Source: JBBATK01 sp044228685 (GTDB lineage Bacteria; Bacteroidota; Ignavibacteria; Kapaibacteriales; NICIL-2). Taken from it: 64,000 nt of DNA. A model generated the notes under the pieces. That model worked only from the letters and a program-made list of their open reading frames with translations. It was not told where the DNA came from and did no database searches. The DNA lies in NCBI GenBank assembly GCA_044228685.1, contig JBGAUL010000005.1, positions 1-64,000 on the forward strand, read 5' to 3'. Made by a program: the position numbers and the translations under genes. Position 1 is the stretch's first letter; each line of letters begins with the position of its first letter. Of this stretch, positions 35,213-45,759 are shown in pieces.

Positions 35213-36784
35213 TTAGCGTGCTACATGCAGCGCGGTCATGCACTCAACACGTCCGGCGCGAAGGCGAACGAAGTATGTACCGACCGTAAGATGATCACAA
35301 GGAACAATGATGCTTTGCAATCCTGCTTGGAAGCGAGCGCTTGTTCCGCGACCAACCTCTGCGCCGCGCATATCATGGATGCTGATTTGCACTTCGGCTG
35401 ATTGTGGAAGATTGAACGCTATCGAAGCTTTGTCATCGCATGGTTGCGGCATCACTTGCAGTGAGCTTTGCAGAGCGAGAGTGTCGGGATCGTTGACGGA
35501 CGACAGAGTTTGGAAGAGCGAAAGAGGCGAGAAATCGCGGAAGAGAAGCTGCGACGCGTCGTTGCTCTTGTTACCGAACCACTGCATGAGTGCTGCTGCA
35601 TAGATCTGACGATAGTCGTACTCCATGAGAAGGTCACCGCGTGGATCGAGATTGACGAGATCCGGATTATGTCCGAGAATTTGTCCGCCAATGACTTGCT
35701 TACCAAACACAAACAACGGAGCAGCCGTTCCGTGATCCGTTCCTTGCGAACCATTCTCAGCCACCCGTCGTCCGAACTCGGAGAAGGTCATACCGGCAAC
35801 GCGATTTGCAGTTCCCAGTTGCTCGCAATCATCGAGAAAGAGCTTGACTGCTTCGCCGACATAATTGAGCAATGTCGCGTGGGGTCCGCTGGCTGCACCT
35901 TGATTGTAGTGCGTATCAAACGAACCACCGGCGATATTGACCAAATAGATTTTCGTTCCGAGTCCGCCGGCAATCAAGCGCGACACGATCTGCAAAGACC
36001 GCGCAAGTGGATTGCTGTTGGGATAAGTGACCGCGTTCTTCTTGACTTTGTCGGCAGCTGTCTTGACGATCTTCGAATAGACTTGTGAGGCTTTCTCAAC
36101 GCTACGGACGAAATCCAACTCAGCTCCACCAATTGTTGCGGGAGCTTCATCGTAGTTTGAATTGACGTTTTGATCTACTAACGAATAGAAAGCATCGGGA
36201 TCACGGAAGGTGATGCCGAGTGAACCTTTATCGGCTTTGAATCCAAGAGACAAAGCTTCGCCGATTTGAATTGCCAATGGTTCTGCCGGCATTTGCGCCG
36301 GAAAGTTTGGCGCGAGTGTTTGCAGATAGCGTCCAATCCAACCCGTACTCTTAAACACATCCGCATCAGTTGCGGTGAGCCAAATATCTGTTCCGCGGAA
36401 GTGCGAGCGATCAGGATTTGGATAGGTGACGTTCTGCACCACGCTCAAGCGACCATCTTTAAAGAGATCGCGGAAGCCTGTAAGGGCCGGGTGAAAGGCC
36501 AATCCATCGCGCAAGGCAAGGGTCTGCGACTTCGGAATAGCAATATTCTTTCTGCTATTGTAGTACACCGGATCATCGACCGGAATGACCGTATTCAAAC
36601 CGTCGTTTCCACCGGCGAGTTGAATAAGCACCAAGACGCGATCTGAATCACCAACCAAGGATTGCAGCGACTGCGAGATGGGCGATGAAGCAAGGGCGCG
36701 CATATTGACGCCACTCACACCTGTGGCAAGCGTCGCAATGGCCATACTCTTAGCGGAAGCTGAAAGAAAATCTCTGCGTTTCAT
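35213..36784 (-). CDS. DUF1501 protein with Tat-like signal and T9SS tail
   Basis: 523 residues. The start KRRDFLSASAKSMAIATLATG looks like a twin-arginine signal. The DUF1501 body (sulfatase-superfamily fold) shows VLIQLAGGNDGLNTV near the start and NIAGGSFDTH and MTFSEFGRRVAENGSQGTDHGTAAP later. The last ~75 residues look like a T9SS-type tail (VMPQPCDDKASIAFNLPQ, LTVGTYFVRLRAGR). It lies 18 bases downstream of the DUF1800 gene; such pairs are widely conserved, with no established substrate. Confidence 0.88.
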   Translation of the reverse strand: MKRRDFLSASAKSMAIATLATGVSGVNMRALASSPISQSLQSLVGDSDRVLVLIQLAGGNDGLNTVIPVDDPVYYNSRKNIAIPKSQTLALRDGLAFHPALTGFRDLFKDGRLSVVQNVTYPNPDRSHFRGTDIWLTATDADVFKSTGWIGRYLQTLAPNFPAQMPAEPLAIQIGEALSLGFKADKGSLGITFRDPDAFYSLVDQNVNSNYDEAPATIGGAELDFVRSVEKASQVYSKIVKTAADKVKKNAVTYPNSNPLARSLQIVSRLIAGGLGTKIYLVNIAGGSFDTHYNQGAASGPHATLLNYVGEAVKLFLDDCEQLGTANRVAGMTFSEFGRRVAENGSQGTDHGTAAPLFVFGKQVIGGQILGHNPDLVNLDPRGDLLMEYDYRQIYAAALMQWFGNKSNDASQLLFRDFSPLSLFQTLSSVNDPDTLALQSSLQVMPQPCDDKASIAFNLPQSAEVQISIHDMRGAEVGRGTSARFQAGLQSIIVPCDHLTVGTYFVRLRAGRVECMTALHVAR

Positions 36785-36802
36785 AGCTGTTCCTTGTTTG
36801 CG

Positions 36803-38269
36803 TTATTGTAGTTGGTATTCCGGAAGTGTCATGATAGCCTTGAGCAATTCGCGCAAACGAAAATCAACGTTTGGCATGTCGATGTTCCACTCGTAGTCCT
36901 TTGCGCCTTGAAGCAAAGCTTCTTCCAGCAGCGTCAGTTCTTTTGGACCCGGCGTCACCGGCAAGAGATAGCGCGCTACATCTTTCACGAAATCAGCTGC
37001 GACACCTACCGAACTGAACTGCTTTGCAAATGCGATCACATCGGCTTTGGCACTGAAGTTTGCACTGTTGTCTTGACGACGTCCTTCAACTGCTGCTTCA
37101 GTAATACGATTTCTCAAAGGATACAAATTTGTGTTCAGCCACGAGTGCGCACCCTTCCATCCTTCAACAGTTGGTGGATAGAGAATTTCTTGATTGAGAC
37201 TCGTTGCAACAGATACAGCATAAGCATCAGGCAATGCGCTGATATTGATGTGTCGCGATAAGCCCACGATGAAGTCCACCGGTGTCTTGACGATACTTCC
37301 CCGCAACTCAGCATCAAAAAAGTGCGCTGAGCTCAGCAGGGTTTTGAGCATTGGCTTGAGATCGAAATTGTTCTGCTTGAGAATGGTTGCCAGTTGCTCA
37401 ACGATCGCTTCATCCGGAGTGTCGTACACGAAGTACTTGTACACGCGACGTGCGTAGTACTTGGCGGCGGCTTCTTGTTGGAAGATGATATTGACGATAT
37501 CGTCGGCGTTGAAATTCCCGCTCTGACCAAAGAAGGTCTTCGAGCTGGCATCCCACAGTTCCTGACGAAACTCACCGGCTAATCCTTTGATACGCCATCC
37601 GGTCAATGCTCGCGCTGCTTCTACAATGTCGTGTTCTGTGTAATTGTTCACGCCCAGCGAGAACAACTCCATCAACTCACGAGCAAAATTCTCATTGGGA
37701 TTTCCTTTGACGCTGTAGAGATTATCTAAATAGAGCAGCATCGCAGGATCAGCAACCAAAGCGCGAATCAGCGTCTTGACGTTGCCCCATGCATTCTTTC
37801 TGAACAAAGAGTTCTGCACGTACATGTACTGCGGATAGTAGACTTTGATATAATCCGAGCACAGCATCGAGTGCCAGAAGAGCGTAAGCTTTTCGAGAAT
37901 GGAGAATGAAGCGCCTCGCATTTGAGAGATCCACCAGACTTGCAGATCGGCGTAGCGACGGTAGTATTCAGACTGACGAGCCTGCGGATCCGTAAAGTTC
38001 TCAGTATCCGGATTGATACTCGTCCAGCTCGGTGGCGTCGGATTCGCATTCCCCGAAAACAAAGCCTCAACTGCATCAGCCGGCTTCATCGTCATTGCCC
38101 GCGTCAAATCCGCCCGACTTACCCCAAAAGTCGTACGCCCCAGCAAGTGCAGAGCATCATCATATGATAGGTTTTCGGTGGGCTTATAGGGCTCCAATCC
38201 ACTACTAAGAGTCAACGCCGGAGCCGGCTCGGCTTGCAACACACGTTGAAAGAAGTGACGACGGTCCAT
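36803..38269 (-). CDS. DUF1800 domain protein
   Basis: About 488 residues from the ATG at 38269 (MDRRHFFQRVLQ), chosen because a longer frame to 38323 adds unsupported residues. The core carries the family patterns LLGRTTFGVSRADLTRAM, TLFWHSMLCSDYIKVYYPQY, FARELMELFSLGVNNYTEHDIVEAARALTGW and GWKGAHSWLN. The RR-containing start has no strong hydrophobic segment, so export is unclear. It is 18 bases upstream of the DUF1501 gene and on the same strand, so they form an operon. Confidence 0.9.
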   Translation of the reverse strand: MDRRHFFQRVLQAEPAPALTLSSGLEPYKPTENLSYDDALHLLGRTTFGVSRADLTRAMTMKPADAVEALFSGNANPTPPSWTSINPDTENFTDPQARQSEYYRRYADLQVWWISQMRGASFSILEKLTLFWHSMLCSDYIKVYYPQYMYVQNSLFRKNAWGNVKTLIRALVADPAMLLYLDNLYSVKGNPNENFARELMELFSLGVNNYTEHDIVEAARALTGWRIKGLAGEFRQELWDASSKTFFGQSGNFNADDIVNIIFQQEAAAKYYARRVYKYFVYDTPDEAIVEQLATILKQNNFDLKPMLKTLLSSAHFFDAELRGSIVKTPVDFIVGLSRHINISALPDAYAVSVATSLNQEILYPPTVEGWKGAHSWLNTNLYPLRNRITEAAVEGRRQDNSANFSAKADVIAFAKQFSSVGVAADFVKDVARYLLPVTPGPKELTLLEEALLQGAKDYEWNIDMPNVDFRLRELLKAIMTLPEYQLQ

Positions 38270-38577
38270 GATGTTCAGTATCGGTTGGTGACGAGAAATG
38301 GTCGCACTCAATGCATTCATCAAACATAGCTCTAAAGTGTAAGGAAAGCAAGATGATACGAAGGGAAAAATGAGCTAGAGTGAGAGGGTTTCGATGAATC
38401 TCCGGGTCGCAAACGCAGACCATAGTCATCACTGAACATCCCGGAGCGCGAGTATTCGTTCAAGTACAATGAACGACTCGACATCAGGCTATTGACCTCT
38501 CAACAGATCTGGTGAAAGTCCATTGAGTAAATCTACCTCGCCGAAAAACAAACTCGCTGAAAATGCTTTGAGGAGAC
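38270..38577. other. Intergenic region, DUF1800 upstream
   Basis: About 308 bases between two minus-strand genes. No ORF or hairpin I would support. It should contain the DUF1800-DUF1501 promoter and the end of the TPR-LuxR transcript. Confidence 0.3.
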
Positions 38578-40287
38578 TTAGAGTCCGGCTATGTAACTAT
38601 ACAAATTCGCATCTCTATCAAGACCCAACTTCTTTCGAACGGAATAGCGATGGGTTTCGACCGTTCGTGTTGAACACCACATAATGTTGGCGATATCTTT
38701 TGTTGAGAGGTTTAATCGGATCAGAAGACAAATTCGAACTTCAATCGGACTGAGTTTAGCGTGTTGAGCCATGAGTCGTTTTTGAAAATCGACATCAACA
38801 CTTTGTATTTGTTGTTGAAGAGCAATCCACTGTTGTTGTCCGGATTGTTTTAAGAACTCAATTTCATTTACAATTTTCTCACAAGCAGATTTTCGCGAGT
38901 TATCGTGAGACTTTGAAAGCAACTTAATCTGATGATGCAAGTGATCAATAACTTCATTCTTCTGAGAGAGTGCTATTGCAAGTGCAGCAACTTCAGCTCG
39001 TTTCTCACGAAGCACTTGTTCTAATTCCAGTGCTTTGCTTTTGAACTCTTCACGTTCGCGTGCCGCACGTTCTACTTCTAAATTGTGTTTTTCCAATCGT
39101 ACACTTTGCTCAATCTGACTATCTCGCACACGTTCTCTCCATCGATGATAGAGTTTGTGATATTCCAGAGCTTGTTTAAAGTCTGATCTGTGCTCAGCAA
39201 TCTGAGAGAGTAAGGGATAAATAGCGCTAAACTCAGGAGCGCTTTCAAAATGCTCTTGTAAATAATTCAAACAATCAAGAAGAACTGTCTCGGCTTCATC
39301 GTAGCGTTCACATGCTATGAAGGCTGTAGCCAAGTATCGACCGCTATAAGCGGACAAAGCTCGATCTGAATTTTCATTTGCGAATTTTCGAGCACGTTCA
39401 AAACACTCGATAGCTTTATCGAAATCTCGAAGTCCACAATAGACATCTCCCAAGCTTAAGAACATTCTTCCCGTTAGAGCACCACACTCTTCAGCCAGTC
39501 GAAGACATTCCTGGTGGACTATCAGTGATTCATCAAAGCGACTGTTGTAGTTCAAAAAATTGGCTCGTGCTTGCAGCACCCCAACCAAACCGCGCTTATT
39601 AGCAATGGCATTAAAACTCTGTTCAGCGCGCTCTACGATTTCCCAAGCTTTTTCGCGATCATCCATTAGATAGCAGATGATGCCAAGTTCGAGATAGTAA
39701 GAGCCGAGATTGGGATCGTTATTCTCCAACGCAATGTTCAGAGCTCGAGAGCAGTGATGAAAGGCCTTGGTGAAGTCGCCAAGCTCGCGATAGGCTTTGG
39801 TCATGCTATGAGCCGCTTCCATCACGAAGCGATCATTCGCCAGAGCCTCAAATTCATGCAAGGCTCGTTCGATAGAACTGAGGGCATTTGTCACCTCGCC
39901 CGCGCCATGCAGCAATTGCCCAAGTACAAGCAGGTACCTTGCATGTAGTAAGGGATCAAGATCCGTACCGAACTGTTCCTCAGCTGTTCTCATGACAGCA
40001 AGCGCTTCCTGGCGCTTTGCAAGGAGTCTGAGGCAGACAGCCCTTTGAATTGCACACTCAAGCTGCACACGATGCCAACCTTTAGCGATAGCGATGTTCT
40101 CCGCCTCCTTCAGATAAGAAAGCGCTGAATCCAGTTCAACACTGTCAACGCTCTGATGCACCAAGCTGTTGCCATCGATCAGCGCCGAGGCAATCGCCAG
40201 CGCCAGCTCTACTTTCTTGCGAGAGTGCTTTGCGCTGCCATGAAGTTTAACCAAGTGCGATATGTCAACGACTTTGCGCTTATGCAT
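38578..40287 (-). CDS. TPR-repeat transcriptional regulator with C-terminal LuxR-type HTH
   Basis: About 569 residues. Residues about 40-390 are tetratricopeptide repeats (VQLECAIQRAVCLRLLAKRQEALAVM, and later YDEAETVLLDCLNYL). A coiled coil of about 75 residues (LEQVLREKRAEVAALAIAL) follows. The C-terminal HTH (about 515-569) reads LSPIEVRICLLIRLNLSTKDIANIMW and STRTVETHRYSVRKKLGL, typical of LuxR/GerE. No receiver or kinase domain. The ATG at 40287 is preferred over the TTG at 40293. Target genes unknown. Confidence 0.87.
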   Translation of the reverse strand: MHKRKVVDISHLVKLHGSAKHSRKKVELALAIASALIDGNSLVHQSVDSVELDSALSYLKEAENIAIAKGWHRVQLECAIQRAVCLRLLAKRQEALAVMRTAEEQFGTDLDPLLHARYLLVLGQLLHGAGEVTNALSSIERALHEFEALANDRFVMEAAHSMTKAYRELGDFTKAFHHCSRALNIALENNDPNLGSYYLELGIICYLMDDREKAWEIVERAEQSFNAIANKRGLVGVLQARANFLNYNSRFDESLIVHQECLRLAEECGALTGRMFLSLGDVYCGLRDFDKAIECFERARKFANENSDRALSAYSGRYLATAFIACERYDEAETVLLDCLNYLQEHFESAPEFSAIYPLLSQIAEHRSDFKQALEYHKLYHRWRERVRDSQIEQSVRLEKHNLEVERAAREREEFKSKALELEQVLREKRAEVAALAIALSQKNEVIDHLHHQIKLLSKSHDNSRKSACEKIVNEIEFLKQSGQQQWIALQQQIQSVDVDFQKRLMAQHAKLSPIEVRICLLIRLNLSTKDIANIMWCSTRTVETHRYSVRKKLGLDRDANLYSYIAGL

Positions 40288-40859
40288 AAGCAACTTTCTT
40301 GCCTCTACGAGTTATTTACGTAGCCCCTTCGCTCAATATACTCTATAAATTAATCGAGAAAACAAGCCAAAGCTCCGGTCTCAGTGCTCAATCGCCACTC
40401 GAATCGCTCGAGTCTGTGCTCATTCTGCGCAGTACTGCGCCGGATGACGTACTAGTCGGTAAACGTGCAAGAAATCTTACCCAGGAGGTACAAGCATGCT
40501 TTCTAAGGGGCATTTGAGCGAGGCTCGGCACAATGTCACGACAAGGTGACTGTGCAGCAGACTCATACTATGCAATGCAGCCTTTGTTGTGCTTGCATGG
40601 ATTCAACGAAGCAGGTTATCAGCGCAAAGCGGGTACAGGAGAGTCACAGAGTTTAAGGCGCAGCACGTTAATGTATGTCGAATCTCATGTTGCCGACGGC
40701 ATTGGCAGTATGATCGACTCAGTTGTAATGCATTCAGCGTGAGCGAAACCACAGTTCGAGGGGAGCACTTCAGGGTGCGAACATTGTCAATTCCTGCATT
40801 TTATAAGTCAAATCGACTCTCAAAAAACAACTCATTTATTCACTATACACATTCTTACT
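40288..40859. other. Intergenic region
   Basis: About 570 bases before the large HAF/peptidase-like gene. It holds only two short frames of 69-72 codons without ribosome binding sites or family features, so I do not call them. No strong hairpin; an AT-rich stretch near 40825-40859 is the likely promoter and leader. Confidence 0.35.
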
Positions 40860-43808
40860 ATGATTACACCACGAATACTGCTGCTCATGAGTACGCTGAT
40901 CTTAGTTGCTTGTGTTATAGTATCGGCGCAAAGCGATTACACCTTGGAGCAAGTTGATATGAGCCCCTCCAATGAGCTTCAATACTACAGCACATATGTT
41001 TTGGATATCAACAATCGCGGCTACTTCTGTGGTTACTACACAAACTCTTTGAAAGAAAATGTTGGCTTTATTGTTACGCGCAAGGGCGTACAGTTTGACT
41101 TTGATGTATCAACCACCGGTAGTACTGACAACAAGGTCGTCTCAATCAATGACAATGATGTAGCATTGATAAGCTCTAATACGGACGGACTTACTACCCT
41201 TTGGAAGATTCACGTTGGTGACGAGCAGAAGTCGGATTTGGTCAAGGTGGAAGGTGTGCGGATTAATACCGTTACTGCCCTCAAAATCAACAACAGAAAC
41301 GACATCAGTGGTTGGTATCAAGGTCAGAACAGTCGCTGGTTGTTTATACTCCATGACAGTATCGTTCCTCCCGGACAATCGGCATGGCAAGCGAGTCGAT
41401 ACATGTCGGGCTCAACTGCTTACAATACTTTTGGCAGTGGTATGGATACCAACAATGTCATTACCGGTTTTTACAATGATTCTCCAAATTTTATTCCATT
41501 CCTCTATAACGCCAACACCGACACGTATCGTCGTCTTGCAAGTGCAACACGTGTGAAATTATGGGATATGAATAATTCACAGATAATGGTTGGCGAATAT
41601 CAGCAGGCAAATGGCGTGTACATGGCTTGCATTGGAGAGGTTCAAGGCGCCAGTTTGAAAACTACATCACTTGACTTCATTTTTCACTCGAATACGATAC
41701 AGTCTGTTGCAAATGGTATTAACGACAAAGGTCACGTAGTAGGTCAATTTTATGATGCAAGCACTAAAACCTGGAAGGGATTTATATATCGTCCCGGCAA
41801 GGATCGGTACGGATACGAAGGCTATGATGCAAACGGATACAAGAAGAACCTCTTCTCATTCGAGAATTCTGAAAGCGCACAAATTGGCGATATATACTCT
41901 CATTGGAACAAGGAGTTCTGCGATAAGTACATTGACTACGATCGCTCCGATACTTATCTAAACGACGGATCTCCGTTGTTAGACGCAGAAATGAAAAAGT
42001 CCTTTGCGATGGAAACGGTACCCAACAGAAATCACTTAGACTGGAAGAGCTTTTGCAGTGAGGTTGACAACAACACGACATTAGTGGGAACAGCTCTTGA
42101 CAAGGACTACTACAGAAAAATCTACAAGAAGCAGTTGTTTGAAGCATGGCTCACTTGGATTGATGATCCAGACGATAGTACTGAGTTTTTCACCGGAGAC
42201 TGCTTTGGCTTTGCGACTTTGAGTCTTTTGAACTATGTCAATCCTCAAGTCTTAAATGACTGGTTCAATATTCCAATGAATGTTGACTTACATTCATTCT
42301 CAAATATGGATTCACTAACTAAGCGAGCAATCGTACGCAGTCAATTCAAACAGCACAACCCGGTTCTTTCAGAAAAGTACTTCATCGAAGACATAGCTCG
42401 TACCAAGCAGTGGTATGGTCTCTATCGTACCAAAACCTACATGATGGACACTTTGCAGAAGGTGAACATTCGACCACTCGGAATTGGCGGTACGGAAGAT
42501 AGTGCTGATTGGAGGCACGCGGTGTTTCCTCATCACATACATACTCCAAAGAAACTACCTTTTAGAAATCCATCTACCTTGACACTCGAGACAGACACGA
42601 TAATCATATACGATCCCAACTATGCCGACTCGCCCGGTCGCTTCGTAAAGCTACGCTCAGATTTAAATACTATTGATAATGCGGGTCTCTTTTCATTCGA
42701 CTACGACTTGAATTTTATCCTATTTGATAAACCGACGTATACCGAATTGCTAAATACCCCCTTTACGTTTAATCCATACAAAACGGTAAAGTCTGGTAAT
42801 AATGTAATTCTGGCCGCAAAAAAAGACAACAGGTTTCGCTTCGGTTTTAGCCGCAATTCCGACTATGTCATACAAAGTAACTCTCAATTTTGCTCGAAGC
42901 GAGGCCGAAGCTATCGCAACAAGATATCAGACCTAATTGATGTTAAGAATTATGGCGTCAAGTCCATTCTTCCAATCAACTTCTTAGCCGACACTTCGAA
43001 GAGTTTGTCGTTTAATCTGTCGAAGTATGGCAACTCACAAATGCACATCGCGCAAACTGTCGATGATATCAGCATGACGATTAACAGAAAGTCCACACTT
43101 GACGAAACTGATAACGGCTCACTATCAAGACGAACTATTTGCTATGGCAACCCAGAGTCCAAAGCCAAAGAGATCAGTTGTACGTACACACAACGCAAAG
43201 GACCGGAGAACAAGGCAGTAAGCATCAGTGCCACATCAATAAGGATGCAGGCGCACGACTCTCTCATCACTCGAGTCCCAAAAGACTACAGCTACGAGAT
43301 CGTCCATCCAATCGATGGCACATTGAGCTATGATCTCAGTATGTATGTTTTGTTTCCTAATGAGCTGAGACATTTCGCTCGTAAAAACATTTCCCTTCAG
43401 TCGCACAGTTCACATACTATTACCGCATACTCTTCAACTTCTGCCGACGGTTCCGCAACAATTCAAATTGATTCAAACTTGGATGGAGTTGTTGATGATT
43501 CAATTGCTGTGGTTGAATCGCCTGTTGAGGTGGAGGACAATCAGCCATCAAACAACTGGATTAGCGTCGGACCAAATCCAGCCAAGGACTTCATCAATGT
43601 AACAGTCGATGAAGAGCATGTAGGTGATTACACCCTAGTCTTGTGTGATCTCGACGGAAGGATCCTCAGCAGCACTGTCGCAACCTTTCAAAACTCCAAT
43701 ACCAGCGTACGAATCGATTTGTCGAGTTATTACGCAGGAGTCTATTCGCTGGCGGCAGTTGACAAGTCGCAACGTGTCGTATTCGTGAGCAGAGTGGTGA
43801 AGGAGTAA
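40860..43808 (+). CDS. Large secreted protein: HAF repeats, papain-like cysteine domain, T9SS tail
   Basis: 982 residues. Signal peptide about 1-24. Residues about 35-330 contain HAF-type extracellular repeats (INNRGYFCGYY, INNRNDISGWYQG, INDKGHVVGQFYD). A middle segment has a likely cysteine-peptidase-type triad: Cys448 in GDCFGFATLSLLN, His553 in RHAVFPHH, Asp585 in IIIYDPNYADSPG; this order (C, H, D) suits a papain-like fold but I cannot confirm it. Then a beta-rich region of unknown nature (about 620-880) and a T9SS tail (VGPNPAKDFINV, YYAGVYSLAAV). It could be a secreted protease or a transglutaminase-like enzyme. Confidence 0.8.
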   Translation: MITPRILLLMSTLILVACVIVSAQSDYTLEQVDMSPSNELQYYSTYVLDINNRGYFCGYYTNSLKENVGFIVTRKGVQFDFDVSTTGSTDNKVVSINDNDVALISSNTDGLTTLWKIHVGDEQKSDLVKVEGVRINTVTALKINNRNDISGWYQGQNSRWLFILHDSIVPPGQSAWQASRYMSGSTAYNTFGSGMDTNNVITGFYNDSPNFIPFLYNANTDTYRRLASATRVKLWDMNNSQIMVGEYQQANGVYMACIGEVQGASLKTTSLDFIFHSNTIQSVANGINDKGHVVGQFYDASTKTWKGFIYRPGKDRYGYEGYDANGYKKNLFSFENSESAQIGDIYSHWNKEFCDKYIDYDRSDTYLNDGSPLLDAEMKKSFAMETVPNRNHLDWKSFCSEVDNNTTLVGTALDKDYYRKIYKKQLFEAWLTWIDDPDDSTEFFTGDCFGFATLSLLNYVNPQVLNDWFNIPMNVDLHSFSNMDSLTKRAIVRSQFKQHNPVLSEKYFIEDIARTKQWYGLYRTKTYMMDTLQKVNIRPLGIGGTEDSADWRHAVFPHHIHTPKKLPFRNPSTLTLETDTIIIYDPNYADSPGRFVKLRSDLNTIDNAGLFSFDYDLNFILFDKPTYTELLNTPFTFNPYKTVKSGNNVILAAKKDNRFRFGFSRNSDYVIQSNSQFCSKRGRSYRNKISDLIDVKNYGVKSILPINFLADTSKSLSFNLSKYGNSQMHIAQTVDDISMTINRKSTLDETDNGSLSRRTICYGNPESKAKEISCTYTQRKGPENKAVSISATSIRMQAHDSLITRVPKDYSYEIVHPIDGTLSYDLSMYVLFPNELRHFARKNISLQSHSSHTITAYSSTSADGSATIQIDSNLDGVVDDSIAVVESPVEVEDNQPSNNWISVGPNPAKDFINVTVDEEHVGDYTLVLCDLDGRILSSTVATFQNSNTSVRIDLSSYYAGVYSLAAVDKSQRVVFVSRVVKE

Positions 43809-44162
43809 AAGCACGTCACTATTGGCCGTGTTTGCTTATCGTACCCAGAACAACGCTCTCAGCGTTGAGCAATTCCGTGACGAATTGCGGCAAACCTAGC
43901 GCCTTGGTAGAAGCAACATCGGATTGTTTTGATTCAAGGATCAAATTCAAAGATTGGTCTGGTGGGCATCAAACAATGGTAGTCGTAGTGGACATCTACT
44001 CCAGCATTTCTCGACAAAAGAACATCATGGTTGATTTGTTCGCTGTAGACTCATGAAATCGTTCCTCTGCACTCTGATAATCTCTAACAACGATCTTCAA
44101 TTGAACCATCAGTCAGACTGCATACTTGATCTCACTTGTTCGTAGGTACGGCATCCTCCTCG
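43809..44162. other. Intergenic region
   Basis: About 350 bases; only a short unsupported frame. No hairpin terminator seen after the preceding gene. It should hold the PHP gene promoter. Confidence 0.3.
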
Positions 44163-45050
44163 ATGACCTATATTGCTGCTTCGATGAAAACAACGCTTAC
44201 GACGCAGCTCAGTTTATTAGGACGGACGGACCTGCATACGCATACAACGGCTTCGGATGGTTTCCTGAGTCCGACCGCTTTGGTGGAGAAGGCTGCGCGC
44301 TATGGGATTAGTGTTTTGGCAATTAGCGACCACGACACAACCGATGCGCTGGATGAGGCGCAAGTGGCGGCGGCGGCGAGTAATGTCGAGTTGTTGACGG
44401 CATGCGAGCTGACCTGCTCTGAAGGTGGACATGAATATCACTTACTGGCCTATTGTTTTGACAAGCAGAATGAAGCCCTGCAGAATCATCTGCGTGAGAC
44501 GCGACGTCTGCGTCGTTCGCGGGCAGAGGCTATCATCGCCAAGCTGAATGAACGAGGTATTGCCTTGACGATGGAGGAAGTGGTTGGCATTGCCGGAGGC
44601 GACAGTATAGTCCGACCCCACATCGCCGCCGGATTGGTCAAGATTGGTGCCGTACAATCAACCCAAGAAGCCTTTGATCGCTATCTCTCGAACTTTGGTC
44701 CGGCATACGTGCCCATCGGCGAGAATCCCATCGATGTCTCGATTCCCATCATTCATGCTGCCGGAGGTATCGCCGTTATTGCACACCCGGGCAGAAGTAT
44801 TAGTCCGAAACGCGTGGTTGAACTCATCGGCATCGGCATGGATGGCATCGAAGTCTATCATCCCTCCCACAACCGTCAACAACTCTCCCACTACCGAAAT
44901 CTAGCCAAGAGCTACAAAGTCCTGGCAACCGGTGGTTCTGATTATCACGGCAATCGCGACTACGATGAATCATCCTTCGGTCGCTATAGCGTCGATTTGG
45001 ATGTTGTCACGGAAATGAAGGCAAGAGCGGCTAGAAATGCGGGTAAGTAG
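44163..45050 (+). CDS. PHP-domain phosphoesterase (RNase AM/YciV-like)
   Basis: About 295 residues. PHP metal-site motifs: DLHTHTTASDG (about residues 22-32), ISDHDTTD, and later the segment IPIIHAAGGIAVIAHPGR and GGSDYHGN (final metal ligands). The length and motif order fit the stand-alone PHP family (YciV/TrpH), which hydrolyses 3',5'-bisphosphonucleotides or 5' ends of RNA. The start is ambiguous (ATG at 44163 or 44184; a TTG at 44136 is less likely). Downstream is the AT-rich islet. Confidence 0.87.
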   Translation: MTYIAASMKTTLTTQLSLLGRTDLHTHTTASDGFLSPTALVEKAARYGISVLAISDHDTTDALDEAQVAAAASNVELLTACELTCSEGGHEYHLLAYCFDKQNEALQNHLRETRRLRRSRAEAIIAKLNERGIALTMEEVVGIAGGDSIVRPHIAAGLVKIGAVQSTQEAFDRYLSNFGPAYVPIGENPIDVSIPIIHAAGGIAVIAHPGRSISPKRVVELIGIGMDGIEVYHPSHNRQQLSHYRNLAKSYKVLATGGSDYHGNRDYDESSFGRYSVDLDVVTEMKARAARNAGK

Positions 45051-45759
45051 ACTAGACCCTTCGCAAAGAAGACAAATGAGACACTTATTGATGGCTGAGT
45101 TAAGAGGGCGTCGCAAAAACCCACAATGATGTACTAATCGAGATCGACGCTACAATCGAGGATATACTTCTGTTGATATTCCCGTGGTTAAGGCCTAACT
45201 CTGGTTTAACACCTAACGGAAGACTGTGGTTGCAATATTGTGTTTGATAAATGTGTTAACTCACAACCGAGTAATATCGTCACGGATTCATTAAGCAATC
45301 TGAAGCAATCCTTTCAGTAACGTCGCAGGAGTCGCCCGTATTCCACCATAATAATATTTTACGAGCAAATAGTCTCTGATGGCGCCTCTTAAGTTTGACA
45401 TTCGACTTAGATCCACGCACTAATAAGATTATTATTATTTGGTGTGAAAGAATATTATTCTATTTTCAATTAGGGTTCCCAGACTAAAATACTTTAACTC
45501 GACGGCAGATTAAACATACTGTTCTAGATAAGGTTCACACTAACTACTCCGTTCTTCGTTTCCATTGACGAACAAGCTAAGATTCCCACACTATCTTAGC
45601 GAACAGGTAGAGTCGATTGCAGGTCTTGATTTTTCACAAGTGCCTAGCCACGTGTAGTGGAGAGGAGTGTATGCTCACCAGACAAAACAACAATAGTGCT
45701 CGCTCCGGCACGGGAGTGTCGTGTCATAACGAATCTTTACTAACTATATGAGGCTAATT
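45051..45759. other. AT-rich intergenic region
   Basis: About 700 bases, clearly more AT-rich than the flanking core genes and full of stop codons in all frames. A 36-codon minus-strand frame (45291-45401, starting MSNLRGAIRDYL) is present but has no ribosome binding site or homology I know, so it is noted only. No terminal inverted repeats of an insertion sequence were found. It may be a decayed insertion or a leader for the next gene. Confidence 0.35.

Noticed and set aside
40299..40742. Two short plus-strand frames in the gap before 40860
   Set aside because: No ribosome binding site, no recognisable domain, compositionally random; kept as intergenic.
45100..45125. Possible insertion-sequence terminus (gggcgtcgcaaaaac) near the AT-rich gap
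   Set aside because: No matching inverted partner, target duplication or transposase nearby.
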